Below are positions 27,263 to 35,441 of a stretch of 64,000 nucleotides of DNA, in pieces. The DNA is taken from NCBI RefSeq assembly GCF_900109365.1, contig NZ_FNZR01000003.1, positions 124,001 to 188,000 of the forward strand, given 5' to 3'. This DNA comes from Parapedobacter koreensis (GTDB lineage: Bacteria; Bacteroidota; Bacteroidia; Sphingobacteriales; Sphingobacteriaceae). Under the pieces are notes generated by a model, which was given only the letters and a program-made list of their open reading frames with translations, did not search any database and was not told where the DNA came from. The number at the start of each line of letters is the position of its first letter. The stretch's first letter is position 1. Made by a program: the position numbers and the translations under genes.

Positions 27263-28204
27263 TCAATGTGCGCTGTCGTCGGTATTACCTGCCGGATATG
27301 CACCTGCCTTTTTGGGCCGATAGCTTCTATTGACGAAATATACGCCGCCTAATGTCACCGTAAGTGCCAAAGCTGTAATCCAAGTCAATTTTTCGTTGAG
27401 AAAAAAGTAACCGAGGAGCAACGCGATAAAGGGGTTGACATACGCATATATTGAGGCAAGCCCGGACGGTAGGTGCTTCAAAGCATATAGGAAGCATCCG
27501 TAGGAAGCCAGTGATCCGAAGATGATAAGATAGAGTAAAGCCCAAAGGCTATCCGGGGAGATGGTGGCCAATTGGGAGTAGTCATCCAGAAACACACTGC
27601 CCATGAGCAAAACCACACCGCCGCTCGTGAGCTGGAAAGCCACGTTGACCAAGGTTTTAGCCTCGGAAGGCTTGTGTTTGGTATACACGGTGCCCGCAGC
27701 CCAACAAAAACAGGCAAAGAAGGCTGCTAATATGCCGTATAGGTAATTGGGATTGGCAAGGTCGGCCAGATTGTCCCGAAAGATGAGGCTTACACCCACA
27801 CAGCCCAACAAAAGGCCCATGATCAAGTAAGCGTTGACCGCTTTTCGGTCGGCACCCGATACGTAACCAATCAGTACCACATAAACGGGCATCACCGAAA
27901 CAATAAGGGCCGCCAGTCCACTGGGAATATAACGCTCAGCCCATCCCACAACACCATTGCCAAGGGCAATCATCAGCGTGCCCGCTACGAATTGGCGGGT
28001 AATGTCGCGCCGACTGATAGTCAATTTCTGGCCGGCCAGCAGCAATAAAGCCATCATCAGTGTGCCAGCGGTGACCTGCCGGATACCGGAAAACAGGAAT
28101 GCCGGGAAGGTAGCCACGCCGATACGCATGGCGAAGTACGTGGTACCCCACACGATGCAGACAACGGCCAGGGCCAAGTAAGCGTTAACTATTTTTTTAT
28201 CCAT
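27263..28204 (-). CDS. EamA/DMT-family transporter
   Basis: 313 aa with ten TM helices in two EamA repeats: CIVWGTTYFAMRIGVATFP opens the first and YAYVNPFIALLLGYFFLNEKLTW marks the second. It resembles the RhtA/YedA exporters of amino acids and related metabolites. The stop of the upstream exonuclease/GIY-YIG gene lies 1 bp before its start, so they form a transcription unit although no functional link is evident. A paralogue is at 7299-8354. Confidence 0.9.
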   Translation of the reverse strand: MDKKIVNAYLALAVVCIVWGTTYFAMRIGVATFPAFLFSGIRQVTAGTLMMALLLLAGQKLTISRRDITRQFVAGTLMIALGNGVVGWAERYIPSGLAALIVSVMPVYVVLIGYVSGADRKAVNAYLIMGLLLGCVGVSLIFRDNLADLANPNYLYGILAAFFACFCWAAGTVYTKHKPSEAKTLVNVAFQLTSGGVVLLMGSVFLDDYSQLATISPDSLWALLYLIIFGSLASYGCFLYALKHLPSGLASIYAYVNPFIALLLGYFFLNEKLTWITALALTVTLGGVYFVNRSYRPKKAGAYPAGNTDDSAH

Positions 28205-28205
28205 A

Positions 28206-29627
28206 TTATTTCCTACAGGTGGTGTGCTGCCCGGGTTTCCATAGCTTATCCGGGTATTTTTCAGCGTAGTTGTAGATGAGTTGCATCATGTAATGGTTGC
28301 TATCGTATCGGGTAAGGGACGCTTTCAGTTCCGCAGGCGTGTAGCTGGATGGAAGATGGCTACCAATGTATCCCATGCCATAAAAATGCCCGTGTTCTAC
28401 CCAAATACAGCTCTGTTCACCTTTTTCCCTGCCATCGTCCAAAATGGCAAAAGTAGGCAGGTGCTGCGTGAGCTGGCTGATTGCCGATTGGACGCGTTGA
28501 TTATAATCCGTTTGTGACAGGTCCAATGCGGTGCCAGCCACTTGGAATATGTTCAGCTCGGATGGGTCGAAAACCGCCGACCGTATACCGAAGCTGCAGA
28601 AGCCGGGGTGGAGATCAAATTCTCGGATTAATCGGCGGAGTAAATTGAGTGCATCCAGTTGCCTGTGGAATAGGTGGATATGCTGATGGTATTTGCCATG
28701 TTTTCCAATGGCAAGGCGCAAGAATCCACTTTGATCTTCGTACGTATACAATGCAAATTTGGGCTCAAAGCGTTTCAGCGCCCGGTTGTAAATGGGCCAC
28801 AGTCGTTTGATTTCGATTGCCTCCAGTAAGAGGGCAAGCAACTCGGTGCCACAGCGCTCATAGGTGATGGAGTAGATGTGGCGCAGGAAATGCTGACGCT
28901 GGAGGTTTGGATTGTGGCCGCTGAAGTGCTGGGCTACGCGATTACGGATATCGCGTGCTTTGCCTACATAAATCACCTTGCCGCCCCTATCCCGGAAATA
29001 GTAAACTCCTGGATCGTGCGGCAGACCGTCAACTGACTCTTTGGGTAGGTTGGGTGGTAATTGTTGGTGCTTGGATGTTTTTTTAAGCATCTCGGGGATA
29101 ACGCCCCCGTTGTCCCACTCCAGCAACAATCCAAATAACACAGCAGTAGCCTGTGCATCACCGCCCGCACGGTGGCGACCGTTGATGGGTATTCCCAATG
29201 TATCGCACAACCTGCCCAGGCTATAGGAGGGGAGGCCGGGCCTTATTTTTCGGCTCATGCGTACGGTGCACAATTTGGGTACAGTAAGGCGGTATCCCGC
29301 TAGTTCCAGGTGGTGCCTTAAGAAGGAATAATCGAAGTTGACATGATGTGCCACGAAAATGCGGCCAGCAAGCAGGCCGTGGATGCGTGCTGCCAATTGG
29401 CTGAAAGCTGGACTGTCGGCCACCATCTCATTGGTGATGCCCGTCATGGCTTGGATAGACAACGGAATGGGGCACTCCGGGTTGATGAGTGACTCGAATT
29501 GTTCGATCACCGCCTGCCCGTCATGGATGAGGATAGCAATTTCGGTGATGCCGCTCCCGGATGCATGGCCCCCTGTGGTCTCGATATCCACAATGGCATA
29601 TTCAGTATGTGCAGCCGCATGTCCCAT
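28206..29627 (-). CDS. DnaQ-like exonuclease fused to GIY-YIG nuclease
   Basis: 473 aa. Residues about 8-170 form a DEDDh 3'-5' exonuclease like DNA polymerase III epsilon (YAIVDIETTGG, VAHHVNFDYSFL, HRAGGDAQAT). Residues about 195-285 form a UvrC-N-type GIY-YIG domain (DPGVYYFRDRGGKVIYVGKARDIRNRVAQHF). The remaining 190 residues are not recognised. The GIY-YIG half resembles Cho, the UvrC homologue that makes the 3' incision in nucleotide excision repair. A protein that can both nick and trim DNA is implied; the precise role is unproven. Confidence 0.9.
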   Translation of the reverse strand: MGHAAAHTEYAIVDIETTGGHASGSGITEIAILIHDGQAVIEQFESLINPECPIPLSIQAMTGITNEMVADSPAFSQLAARIHGLLAGRIFVAHHVNFDYSFLRHHLELAGYRLTVPKLCTVRMSRKIRPGLPSYSLGRLCDTLGIPINGRHRAGGDAQATAVLFGLLLEWDNGGVIPEMLKKTSKHQQLPPNLPKESVDGLPHDPGVYYFRDRGGKVIYVGKARDIRNRVAQHFSGHNPNLQRQHFLRHIYSITYERCGTELLALLLEAIEIKRLWPIYNRALKRFEPKFALYTYEDQSGFLRLAIGKHGKYHQHIHLFHRQLDALNLLRRLIREFDLHPGFCSFGIRSAVFDPSELNIFQVAGTALDLSQTDYNQRVQSAISQLTQHLPTFAILDDGREKGEQSCIWVEHGHFYGMGYIGSHLPSSYTPAELKASLTRYDSNHYMMQLIYNYAEKYPDKLWKPGQHTTCRK

Positions 29628-29702
29628 ATCGGCAAATGTACTAAAATAATTAGCTGTTTGCCAAGATTGAGCGCTTAAAAATTATTGCGTAGCAGCTTAA
29701 TC

Positions 29703-30716
29703 TTATCCAATATATCGCAGGTACCATTCCACGAAACGTTTAACACCTGTATCCACGGATGTTTGGGGTTTGTAGCCGAAGTCTTTCTGCAACTTGCTAA
29801 CGTCGGCCCAGGTCGCTTCCACGTCGCCCGGTTGCATGGGCAACAATTTTTTGGTGGCTTTTTTGCCCGTATGCTTTTCGATAGCTTCGATAAAATCGAG
29901 GAGTTTTACGGATTTGCTGTTGCCGATATTGTAAATTGTATAATTCGTAACTTCTGTGGTACCTTCCGAGCCATATAATACCCGTTTAATGCCATCCACA
30001 ATATCATCAACATAGGTGAAGTCACGCGAGAGGTTGCCATTGTTGAACACGTTGAGCGGCCTGCCGTTGAGAATGGCGTCCACAAAGAGGAACATGGCCA
30101 TATCAGGCCTTCCCCAGGGGCCATATACCGTGAAGAAGCGTAGCCCGGTGGTCTTTAGTCCGTAGAGATGGCTGTAACTGTATGCAGCCAGTTCATTGCT
30201 TCTTTTGGTCGCGGCGTAGAGGCTCACTGGCTGATCTACGCGATCATCCTCATTGAACGGGATTTTGTTGTTCAATCCGTATATTGATGAACTGGAAGCA
30301 TAGATAAGGTGCTTGACGCCGTGGTGGCGGCAGCACTCCAATATATTGATGAAGCCGATGAGGTTGGAATGCGTATAGGCCTGTGGATTTTCGAGCGAAT
30401 AGCGCACACCCACCTGCGCGGCCATGTGCAGCACGGTGTCGAATTGCTCACGACGGAAAAGCAGCTCCAGATTTTCCATGGCTGCGATGTCCGTTTTTTG
30501 AAAGCGATAATTACTATACATTTCGCTTGGCATCAGGCTATCATCATCGAGGTGGTCTTTGCTGATTCCACAGGCCGCTAGCCGAGCATATTTGAGGTTG
30601 ACGTCGTAGTAGTCATTTATGTTATCGAGCCCCACCACCTGGTGCCCTTCATCAAGGAGCGTACGCACCAAGTGGAAGCCAATAAAGCCTGCGGCTCCGG
30701 TAACTAATATCTTCAT
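29703..30716 (-). CDS. UDP-glucuronate 4-epimerase (NAD-dependent epimerase)
   Basis: 337 aa from the ATG at 30716 (MKILVTGAAGFIGFH); upstream ATGs overlap the GT-C gene end. Extended SDR fold: GxxGxxG (TGAAGFIG), catalytic YAATK preceded by SSSSIYG, and the LDNINDYYDVNLKYARL segment diagnostic of UDP-GlcA 4-epimerases (LpsL/Cap1J). It interconverts UDP-glucuronate and UDP-galacturonate in the cytosol. It follows the GT-C gene by 17 bp and probably supplies the sugar used by the neighbouring transferases. No UDP-glucose dehydrogenase lies in the window. Confidence 0.92.
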   Translation of the reverse strand: MKILVTGAAGFIGFHLVRTLLDEGHQVVGLDNINDYYDVNLKYARLAACGISKDHLDDDSLMPSEMYSNYRFQKTDIAAMENLELLFRREQFDTVLHMAAQVGVRYSLENPQAYTHSNLIGFINILECCRHHGVKHLIYASSSSIYGLNNKIPFNEDDRVDQPVSLYAATKRSNELAAYSYSHLYGLKTTGLRFFTVYGPWGRPDMAMFLFVDAILNGRPLNVFNNGNLSRDFTYVDDIVDGIKRVLYGSEGTTEVTNYTIYNIGNSKSVKLLDFIEAIEKHTGKKATKKLLPMQPGDVEATWADVSKLQKDFGYKPQTSVDTGVKRFVEWYLRYIG

Positions 30717-30733
30717 GTGTTTCGATTTTGGAG

Positions 30734-32404
30734 TCATATCGCCTTGACCAGTAGGTAACGGCTCAACTGGCTGTTTCTTGTCTTTGCATTCAGGAAAGCA
30801 GGCTTTAGCCGGGTTATTCGGTAATGGGACGCCTCAGCGATAATTTCATGGGATCGCCCTGCGGCTTTCCACTGTTCCAGATCTGGCTCGGAAATAAAAA
30901 GGTATTTGCCCTTTTCCTGCAGGATCACATCCATGGGGAGCCGTTGGATATTCGTTTTCGTATAGAAGTCGAGTGTCCAATTGGCGTAGTAGTCGGGCAT
31001 GACGATGTCCTTTGGAGAAATTCCCTTTTCTTGAATTTGCTTGGCCATTTGTAGGCCTGCCTGATAGTGCGTCAGCGCGGGATAAAACTGCGTATTGAGG
31101 AAAATGTTGAGCATGGCGACAAAATAGACACCCATAGCAATAATGCGCGGTACACGGGTATCATCCGACCATATGGCACGCACGAGGAGTACGCCTGCCC
31201 CCACCACAAGCAGGAAGCCGATTCCGCTCGGAATGCCGAAAGCTAAGCCGCCGAGGTACACCATGAGGGCTAGTCCTATGCCGATTAGCAGGTAGCCAAA
31301 CCACAGGTATACTTTTGTTGTTCGCCCCGCGGCTTGCTTTCCCAACTGAAAGAGGTAAGCAGCCGTCAGGATAGCGATGATGGGTATGAGGCTGTTGAGG
31401 TAGTGGGGGAGCTTGAACTTCGAAAAACTGAAAATAAGCATTATCATCCAAAAGCCCCCTACGGTCAGGAATTCAGATCCGTCAACCTTGGCAAACCGGT
31501 TTTTGATGAAATACCACGTGCGGTTGAATACACCACCATACATGGGTACCGAAAACGGAATAAACACCCACAGCAGGCTATGGAAGAAAAACAGGTAGTC
31601 GGGGCTGTTGGCTCCGAAATCCTCGCCGCTGAACCGCTTGAAGCTTTGGTCCCACAAGATGAAGCGCACGCCGGATACGCCGTATTCACCGCGTACCAGC
31701 ATTTCGGGATGCTGGTCGAACTGCTGATAATAAGCGTAGACGAAGGGCGCTATCCCAATGATAAAAGACAGGAGTCCCAGCAACAGCTTCCAGCGGAAAA
31801 AGCGCTGCCACTCACGGCTATAGAGCAGATAAGACAACACGCAGACGCCGATGATGCCTACGCCAACCATACCCTTTGCGCCCAGTGCCATTGCAGCTCC
31901 CAGTCCGCCCAGCAGGATGTGCGCACCTGTACCATTTTTGATGTAGGCTACCAAGTGGTACACTCCGAAGATGACCGCGCCCGTGAGTACGGCGTCGGTA
32001 CGGACATCGTGAGCCGAAAGGATGATGGTCTGCGCTGATAGGAACATCAACGCAGCCACGTGGGCCATTTTACGGTCGCGGTACAGTGTTACCGTTAGTT
32101 TATAGGTACACCATGCGGCTATGGCAAGGAACAGCAGTGCAGGGATACGGTATGCCACATGGTTGATGCCAAACAAGTTCATGGACCATGCAGCAAGCCA
32201 AAAGTGGAGGTGAGGCTTGTCAAGATAAGGTTCATTGCCTTTATAGATATGGAGATAGTCGTCATTGAGTGCCATCCGCATCGCCATGGAAGCATGTTGC
32301 GCGGCATCGTTTTCCATCAACGGAACAAATAGGCCTGATAAATACGCAACCGAAAGGGCGGCATAAAGGATAATGATATTCTTATCTGATAATTGCGTGC
32401 TCAT
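30734..32404 (-). CDS. GT-C glycosyltransferase, ArnT/PMT-like
   Basis: 556 aa from the ATG at 32404 (MSTQLSDKN); earlier starts (32413, 32458) lie in the promoter. About 12 TM helices. The first periplasmic loop carries the GT-C acidic site in MENDAAQHASMAM and YLDKPHLHFWLAAW, as in ArnT and the GT39/GT83 families. These enzymes transfer a sugar from a polyprenyl phosphate donor to lipid A, glycans or proteins on the periplasmic face. Neighbours (UDP-GlcA epimerase, DPM-type GT2) would provide the uronic-acid donor. First gene of the left half of a divergent cluster. Confidence 0.87.
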   Translation of the reverse strand: MSTQLSDKNIIILYAALSVAYLSGLFVPLMENDAAQHASMAMRMALNDDYLHIYKGNEPYLDKPHLHFWLAAWSMNLFGINHVAYRIPALLFLAIAAWCTYKLTVTLYRDRKMAHVAALMFLSAQTIILSAHDVRTDAVLTGAVIFGVYHLVAYIKNGTGAHILLGGLGAAMALGAKGMVGVGIIGVCVLSYLLYSREWQRFFRWKLLLGLLSFIIGIAPFVYAYYQQFDQHPEMLVRGEYGVSGVRFILWDQSFKRFSGEDFGANSPDYLFFFHSLLWVFIPFSVPMYGGVFNRTWYFIKNRFAKVDGSEFLTVGGFWMIMLIFSFSKFKLPHYLNSLIPIIAILTAAYLFQLGKQAAGRTTKVYLWFGYLLIGIGLALMVYLGGLAFGIPSGIGFLLVVGAGVLLVRAIWSDDTRVPRIIAMGVYFVAMLNIFLNTQFYPALTHYQAGLQMAKQIQEKGISPKDIVMPDYYANWTLDFYTKTNIQRLPMDVILQEKGKYLFISEPDLEQWKAAGRSHEIIAEASHYRITRLKPAFLNAKTRNSQLSRYLLVKAI

Positions 32405-32421
32405 TACTTGCATTAAATCAA

Positions 32422-32463
32422 TAAATTTGCGCCCATATAGGTGCAATTGGAGGCGCAAAAATA
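32422..32463. promoter_or_regulatory. Symmetric divergent promoter of the GT cluster
   Basis: TAAATTTGCGCC (32422-32433) and GGCGCAAAAATA (32452-32463) form a 12-bp inverted repeat with two mismatches. Each arm contains a -7 consensus: TAAATTTG on plus, TATTTTTG on minus. Predicted starts are near 32436 (rightward, GT2) and 32449 (leftward, GT-C), so the two transcripts overlap head-on by about 14 bp. No good -33 element is seen on either side. Confidence 0.55.
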
Positions 32464-32485
32464 AACAAAACTATCAGCATACGAC

Positions 32486-33457
32486 ATGGACAGCAGCCGT
32501 TTTTACTCAATAGTCATCCCGTTATATAATGAAGAAGAGAATGTTCCTTTGCTGATTTCGGCCATCGCTTCGACGATGGGGAATTGGCGGTACGAATTGA
32601 TTTTGGTAGATGACTTCTCCTCCGATGGTACGCGCCATGCCATTAAAAAGGTCGCAGATCCCCATGTCGTTTTAATCGAGTTTAAGAAGAACTACGGGCA
32701 GAGCTCCGCATTGATGGCGGGGATTGACCGCGCGAAGGGGGATTATATCGTCACCCTTGACGGCGACCTACAGAACGATCCCTCGGATATCCCCATGATG
32801 GTCGATGTCTTGGAGGCGGGCGACTACGACTTGGTCATCGGCGAACGCCAGAAGCGGCAAGACAACATCATCCGGACGTTTCCTTCACGGATAGCCAATG
32901 CCATTATCCGGCGTACGACCAAGCTGGATATTCGGGATCACGGGTGCGCCCTGAAGGTATTCACAAAGGATACAGCTAAGGAGCTCCAGCTTTACGGTGA
33001 GTCACACCGGTTTATCACGCTGCTGTCGCACCTCAATGGTGCTCGTATCAAACAGGTGCCGGTGAAGCATCATGCACGTCGTTTCGGTGTCTCGAAATAC
33101 GGTATTGGCCGCACATTCAAGGTTATCAACGACCTATTACTGCTGCTTTTCACGCAGCGTTACCTGCAGAAACCCATTTACCTGTTTGGCAATTTGGGAT
33201 TGCTAACGTTCTCACTGGGTTTCATCATCAACGTTTACCTGTTGATAGAGAAGCTGCTTGGTAACGAAATAGGGGGGAGGCCGCTGCTCATCCTGGGTGT
33301 ATTGCTGGTATTTGTTGGGATACAATTTTTTACCATCGGTATCGTGGTGGATCTACAGATGAAAACCTATTACGAATCACAGGACAAGCGTCCGTTTATT
33401 ATTCGAAAAATCAGTACGTTTGAAAAAAGCAAGGAAAGCAGCAGCCAGCTTGGTTAG
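32486..33457 (+). CDS. Family 2 glycosyltransferase, DPM/RgtE/ArnC-like
   Basis: 323 aa. GT-A domain with VIPLYNEEENVP and TLDGDLQNDPSDIP (the DxD and DLQNDP signature of polyprenol-phosphate sugar synthases), then two C-terminal TM helices (about 230-250 and 265-290). It should move a sugar from a UDP-sugar to polyprenyl phosphate on the cytosolic leaflet. The UDP-GlcA 4-epimerase nearby makes UDP-galacturonate a likely donor. The next gene starts 38 bp before its stop, so translation is coupled. Confidence 0.9.
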   Translation: MDSSRFYSIVIPLYNEEENVPLLISAIASTMGNWRYELILVDDFSSDGTRHAIKKVADPHVVLIEFKKNYGQSSALMAGIDRAKGDYIVTLDGDLQNDPSDIPMMVDVLEAGDYDLVIGERQKRQDNIIRTFPSRIANAIIRRTTKLDIRDHGCALKVFTKDTAKELQLYGESHRFITLLSHLNGARIKQVPVKHHARRFGVSKYGIGRTFKVINDLLLLLFTQRYLQKPIYLFGNLGLLTFSLGFIINVYLLIEKLLGNEIGGRPLLILGVLLVFVGIQFFTIGIVVDLQMKTYYESQDKRPFIIRKISTFEKSKESSSQLG

Positions 33458-34283
33458 GATACTTGTCAGTGCAGTTTTGCTGTACCTGGTATTTGCCAAA
33501 ATTGATTTCAGCAGTGTATGGTCATTGGTCAACACGTCCGAGGTTGGATTCCTGCTTTTGGCATTGGTTGCATTTATAGCCTCCCAATGGGTTTCATCGT
33601 TGCGGTTGTTGGCTTATTTCCGTGCCAGCGGCTTTTACCTCAGTACGTTGAGCAGCCATGCCCTTTATCTGCTTGGTATGTTTTACAATTTTTTCATTCC
33701 GGGTGGCATCGGGGGGGATGCATACAAAGTGTATCTGCTCAATAAACGATTTGCTTGGGGGATAAAGCCGTTGACCTACAGTGTATTGAATGATCGATTG
33801 TCAGGGTTGGTGGCCATCATTGTATTGGTGCTGGCATTAGTCGTGCCGTTATTGCCCGGTTGGTGGAAACTGCTGGCCTTGCCGGGAATTGCCATGGCTA
33901 TAGGGGCCGCGCATATGATGATCAATCGGTTGTTCCCTGCCTTTCGTGGTATTTTTTTCAGCAGCTTGGGCTATTCGTTAGCCGTTCAGGTGCTCCAGTT
34001 GCTCTGCGTCTATTTCACATTGGTAGCATTCAGGGCTACCGAGGGCAGTTTGGTGTATTTCTTGGTATTCCTTATGAGTGCCATCCTGAGCGTGGTGTCG
34101 TTTTCTGGAATCGGCGTGCGGGAATGGCTGTTTTTACAGGCTTCGCAGCGGTTCGATTTCCACTCCGAGATAGCGGTCTCTGTGGCGCTATTATTCTCCT
34201 GCATGACCGTATTGGTTGCGCTCTTTGGCGTATTTTACCAACTTGCCGGAACGCCGCTCAAGCATACGGAGACAACAGGATAG
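33420..34283 (+). CDS. LPG synthase-like transmembrane protein (UPF0104/PF03706)
   Basis: 287 aa with about eight TM helices. Family hallmarks: FYNFFIPGGIGGDAYKVYLLNKR after TM3, NDRLSGLVAI, and FSGIGVREWLFL near the C-terminus. It lacks the C-terminal lysyl-transferase domain of MprF and resembles AglD/YbhN-type stand-alone flippase-like domains. Because it overlaps the GT2 gene, I infer that it moves or handles the polyprenyl-linked sugar. Its start inside the GT2 frame (33420) is the only one that gives an intact TM1. Confidence 0.87.
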   Translation: MKKARKAAASLVRILVSAVLLYLVFAKIDFSSVWSLVNTSEVGFLLLALVAFIASQWVSSLRLLAYFRASGFYLSTLSSHALYLLGMFYNFFIPGGIGGDAYKVYLLNKRFAWGIKPLTYSVLNDRLSGLVAIIVLVLALVVPLLPGWWKLLALPGIAMAIGAAHMMINRLFPAFRGIFFSSLGYSLAVQVLQLLCVYFTLVAFRATEGSLVYFLVFLMSAILSVVSFSGIGVREWLFLQASQRFDFHSEIAVSVALLFSCMTVLVALFGVFYQLAGTPLKHTETTG

Positions 34284-34292
34284 GCCGGGTTG

Positions 34293-34781
34293 TCATCCCT
34301 CGGGATGATCGTTGGAAATGGTGTTGATGAGATCGCGTGCCGGGGGTGCTACAAACACATTCGCTTCGGGTTTTTGCCGCTTGATGGGCATCACCATAAA
34401 ATAAAGACAGGTAAGTCCCCAGGTACCCCAAAAAAGATAGCCCCCGGCGTGGAAATTTGCCTGCATCAACCGATGGGTGGTGGTGGTAAAATCAAGGTAA
34501 GTGAAATAAGCCCCGGAGAGGCCGAAGACGAGGATAAGCAGCAGGACGACGAAAGCTAACTTTCGACCCAGGAGCCGCTTGGTGAGCCATAGGGCAAGGA
34601 CCAGTACCAATTGGATGGCGAACAAAAGCAGGGCTGTCTTCCACCATATTTTGAATACGCCGTATTGGTTATACAGCACGCTGATGCCCACTCGTCCAAC
34701 CAGGGACATCTGCGATATCAATACACCGGAAATGGTAGCAAGCAATGCCTGTATAGCTACGAGTGTTCCTAAACCTTTCAT
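34293..34781 (-). CDS. Hypothetical four-helix membrane protein
   Basis: 162 aa from the ATG at 34781 (MKGLGTLVAIQALLATI); the open frame upstream overlaps the lipoprotein gene end. Four hydrophobic helices are visible: residues about 5-25, 45-65, 72-92 and 110-130. The tail is polar. I recognise no family. It follows the lipoprotein gene by 13 bp on the same strand, and a small hairpin (TCATCC-CTCG-GGATGA, 34293-34308) covers its stop codon. Confidence 0.7.
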   Translation of the reverse strand: MKGLGTLVAIQALLATISGVLISQMSLVGRVGISVLYNQYGVFKIWWKTALLLFAIQLVLVLALWLTKRLLGRKLAFVVLLLILVFGLSGAYFTYLDFTTTTHRLMQANFHAGGYLFWGTWGLTCLYFMVMPIKRQKPEANVFVAPPARDLINTISNDHPEG

Positions 34782-34794
34782 CGCATGTGGCCAG

Positions 34795-35367
34795 CTATTT
34801 GGTGACTCCCCAACCTGTCTCCTTATTGAAACGAAGCGTATAGGTATTCTTGGTAAACGAGGCGTTGTTGTTGGCCCCTTTTTCTGCGAAATCCACAAAA
34901 TCCGTGTCTGCTTTTTTGAGTGTCACCGTTGCTTTTGCCCGGTTCTTGCCGGTTTGTTCCACCAAGATGCCACCATCTTCGTCCAGCGTGTATTCAACTG
35001 TTTTTACGGTTGCCTTCTTATCCGTTTTCTCCAATACAAACGGAATGGACTTGTCCGTCAGCTTGACAAGGTATACAAATGTACTGTCTTTGGATAAGAA
35101 GCGCTTTCGCTCTTTGAGAAGCTCCAGTGTCACATATCCTCCTTTTTCCAACTGCTGGTAAGCCTTTAATAGGTCGGCATCCGATTTTTGGCTGAATTTC
35201 ACTTCTCCATAAGCGACCTCGGCTGTCTCATATACCGGATTGGATTCCAGGTAATAAGCGACCTCGCTCAATGCCACCCGATCACTGATGGACTTATCGC
35301 TGCCGCAGGCAGCCCATAAAACAGCCAGGAAGATCAAACCTATTGACTGATGCTTGGATATGGTCAT
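34795..35367 (-). CDS. Hypothetical lipoprotein
   Basis: 190 aa from the ATG at 35367; ATGs at 35394 and 35406 are possible but bury the signal peptide. MTISKHQSIGLIFLAVLWAAC is a lipoprotein signal with the lipidation cysteine at residue 21 before GSDKS. The mature part is charged, lysine-rich and largely beta (KATVKTVEYTLDEDGG, KATVTLKKADTDFVDF). No family recognised. Cotranscribed with the membrane protein downstream; perhaps an envelope pair. Confidence 0.75.
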   Translation of the reverse strand: MTISKHQSIGLIFLAVLWAACGSDKSISDRVALSEVAYYLESNPVYETAEVAYGEVKFSQKSDADLLKAYQQLEKGGYVTLELLKERKRFLSKDSTFVYLVKLTDKSIPFVLEKTDKKATVKTVEYTLDEDGGILVEQTGKNRAKATVTLKKADTDFVDFAEKGANNNASFTKNTYTLRFNKETGWGVTK

Positions 35368-35441
35368 ATGGAGTAAGACATCTTTTTTCAGCATAGTACA
35401 TCGCAAAAGTTATTCCAATGTTTCCACGCCGTTATACACTA

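Noticed and set aside
31334-32038. 234-codon plus-strand ORF
   Set aside because: Antisense to the GT-C transferase; composition is that of a shadow frame.
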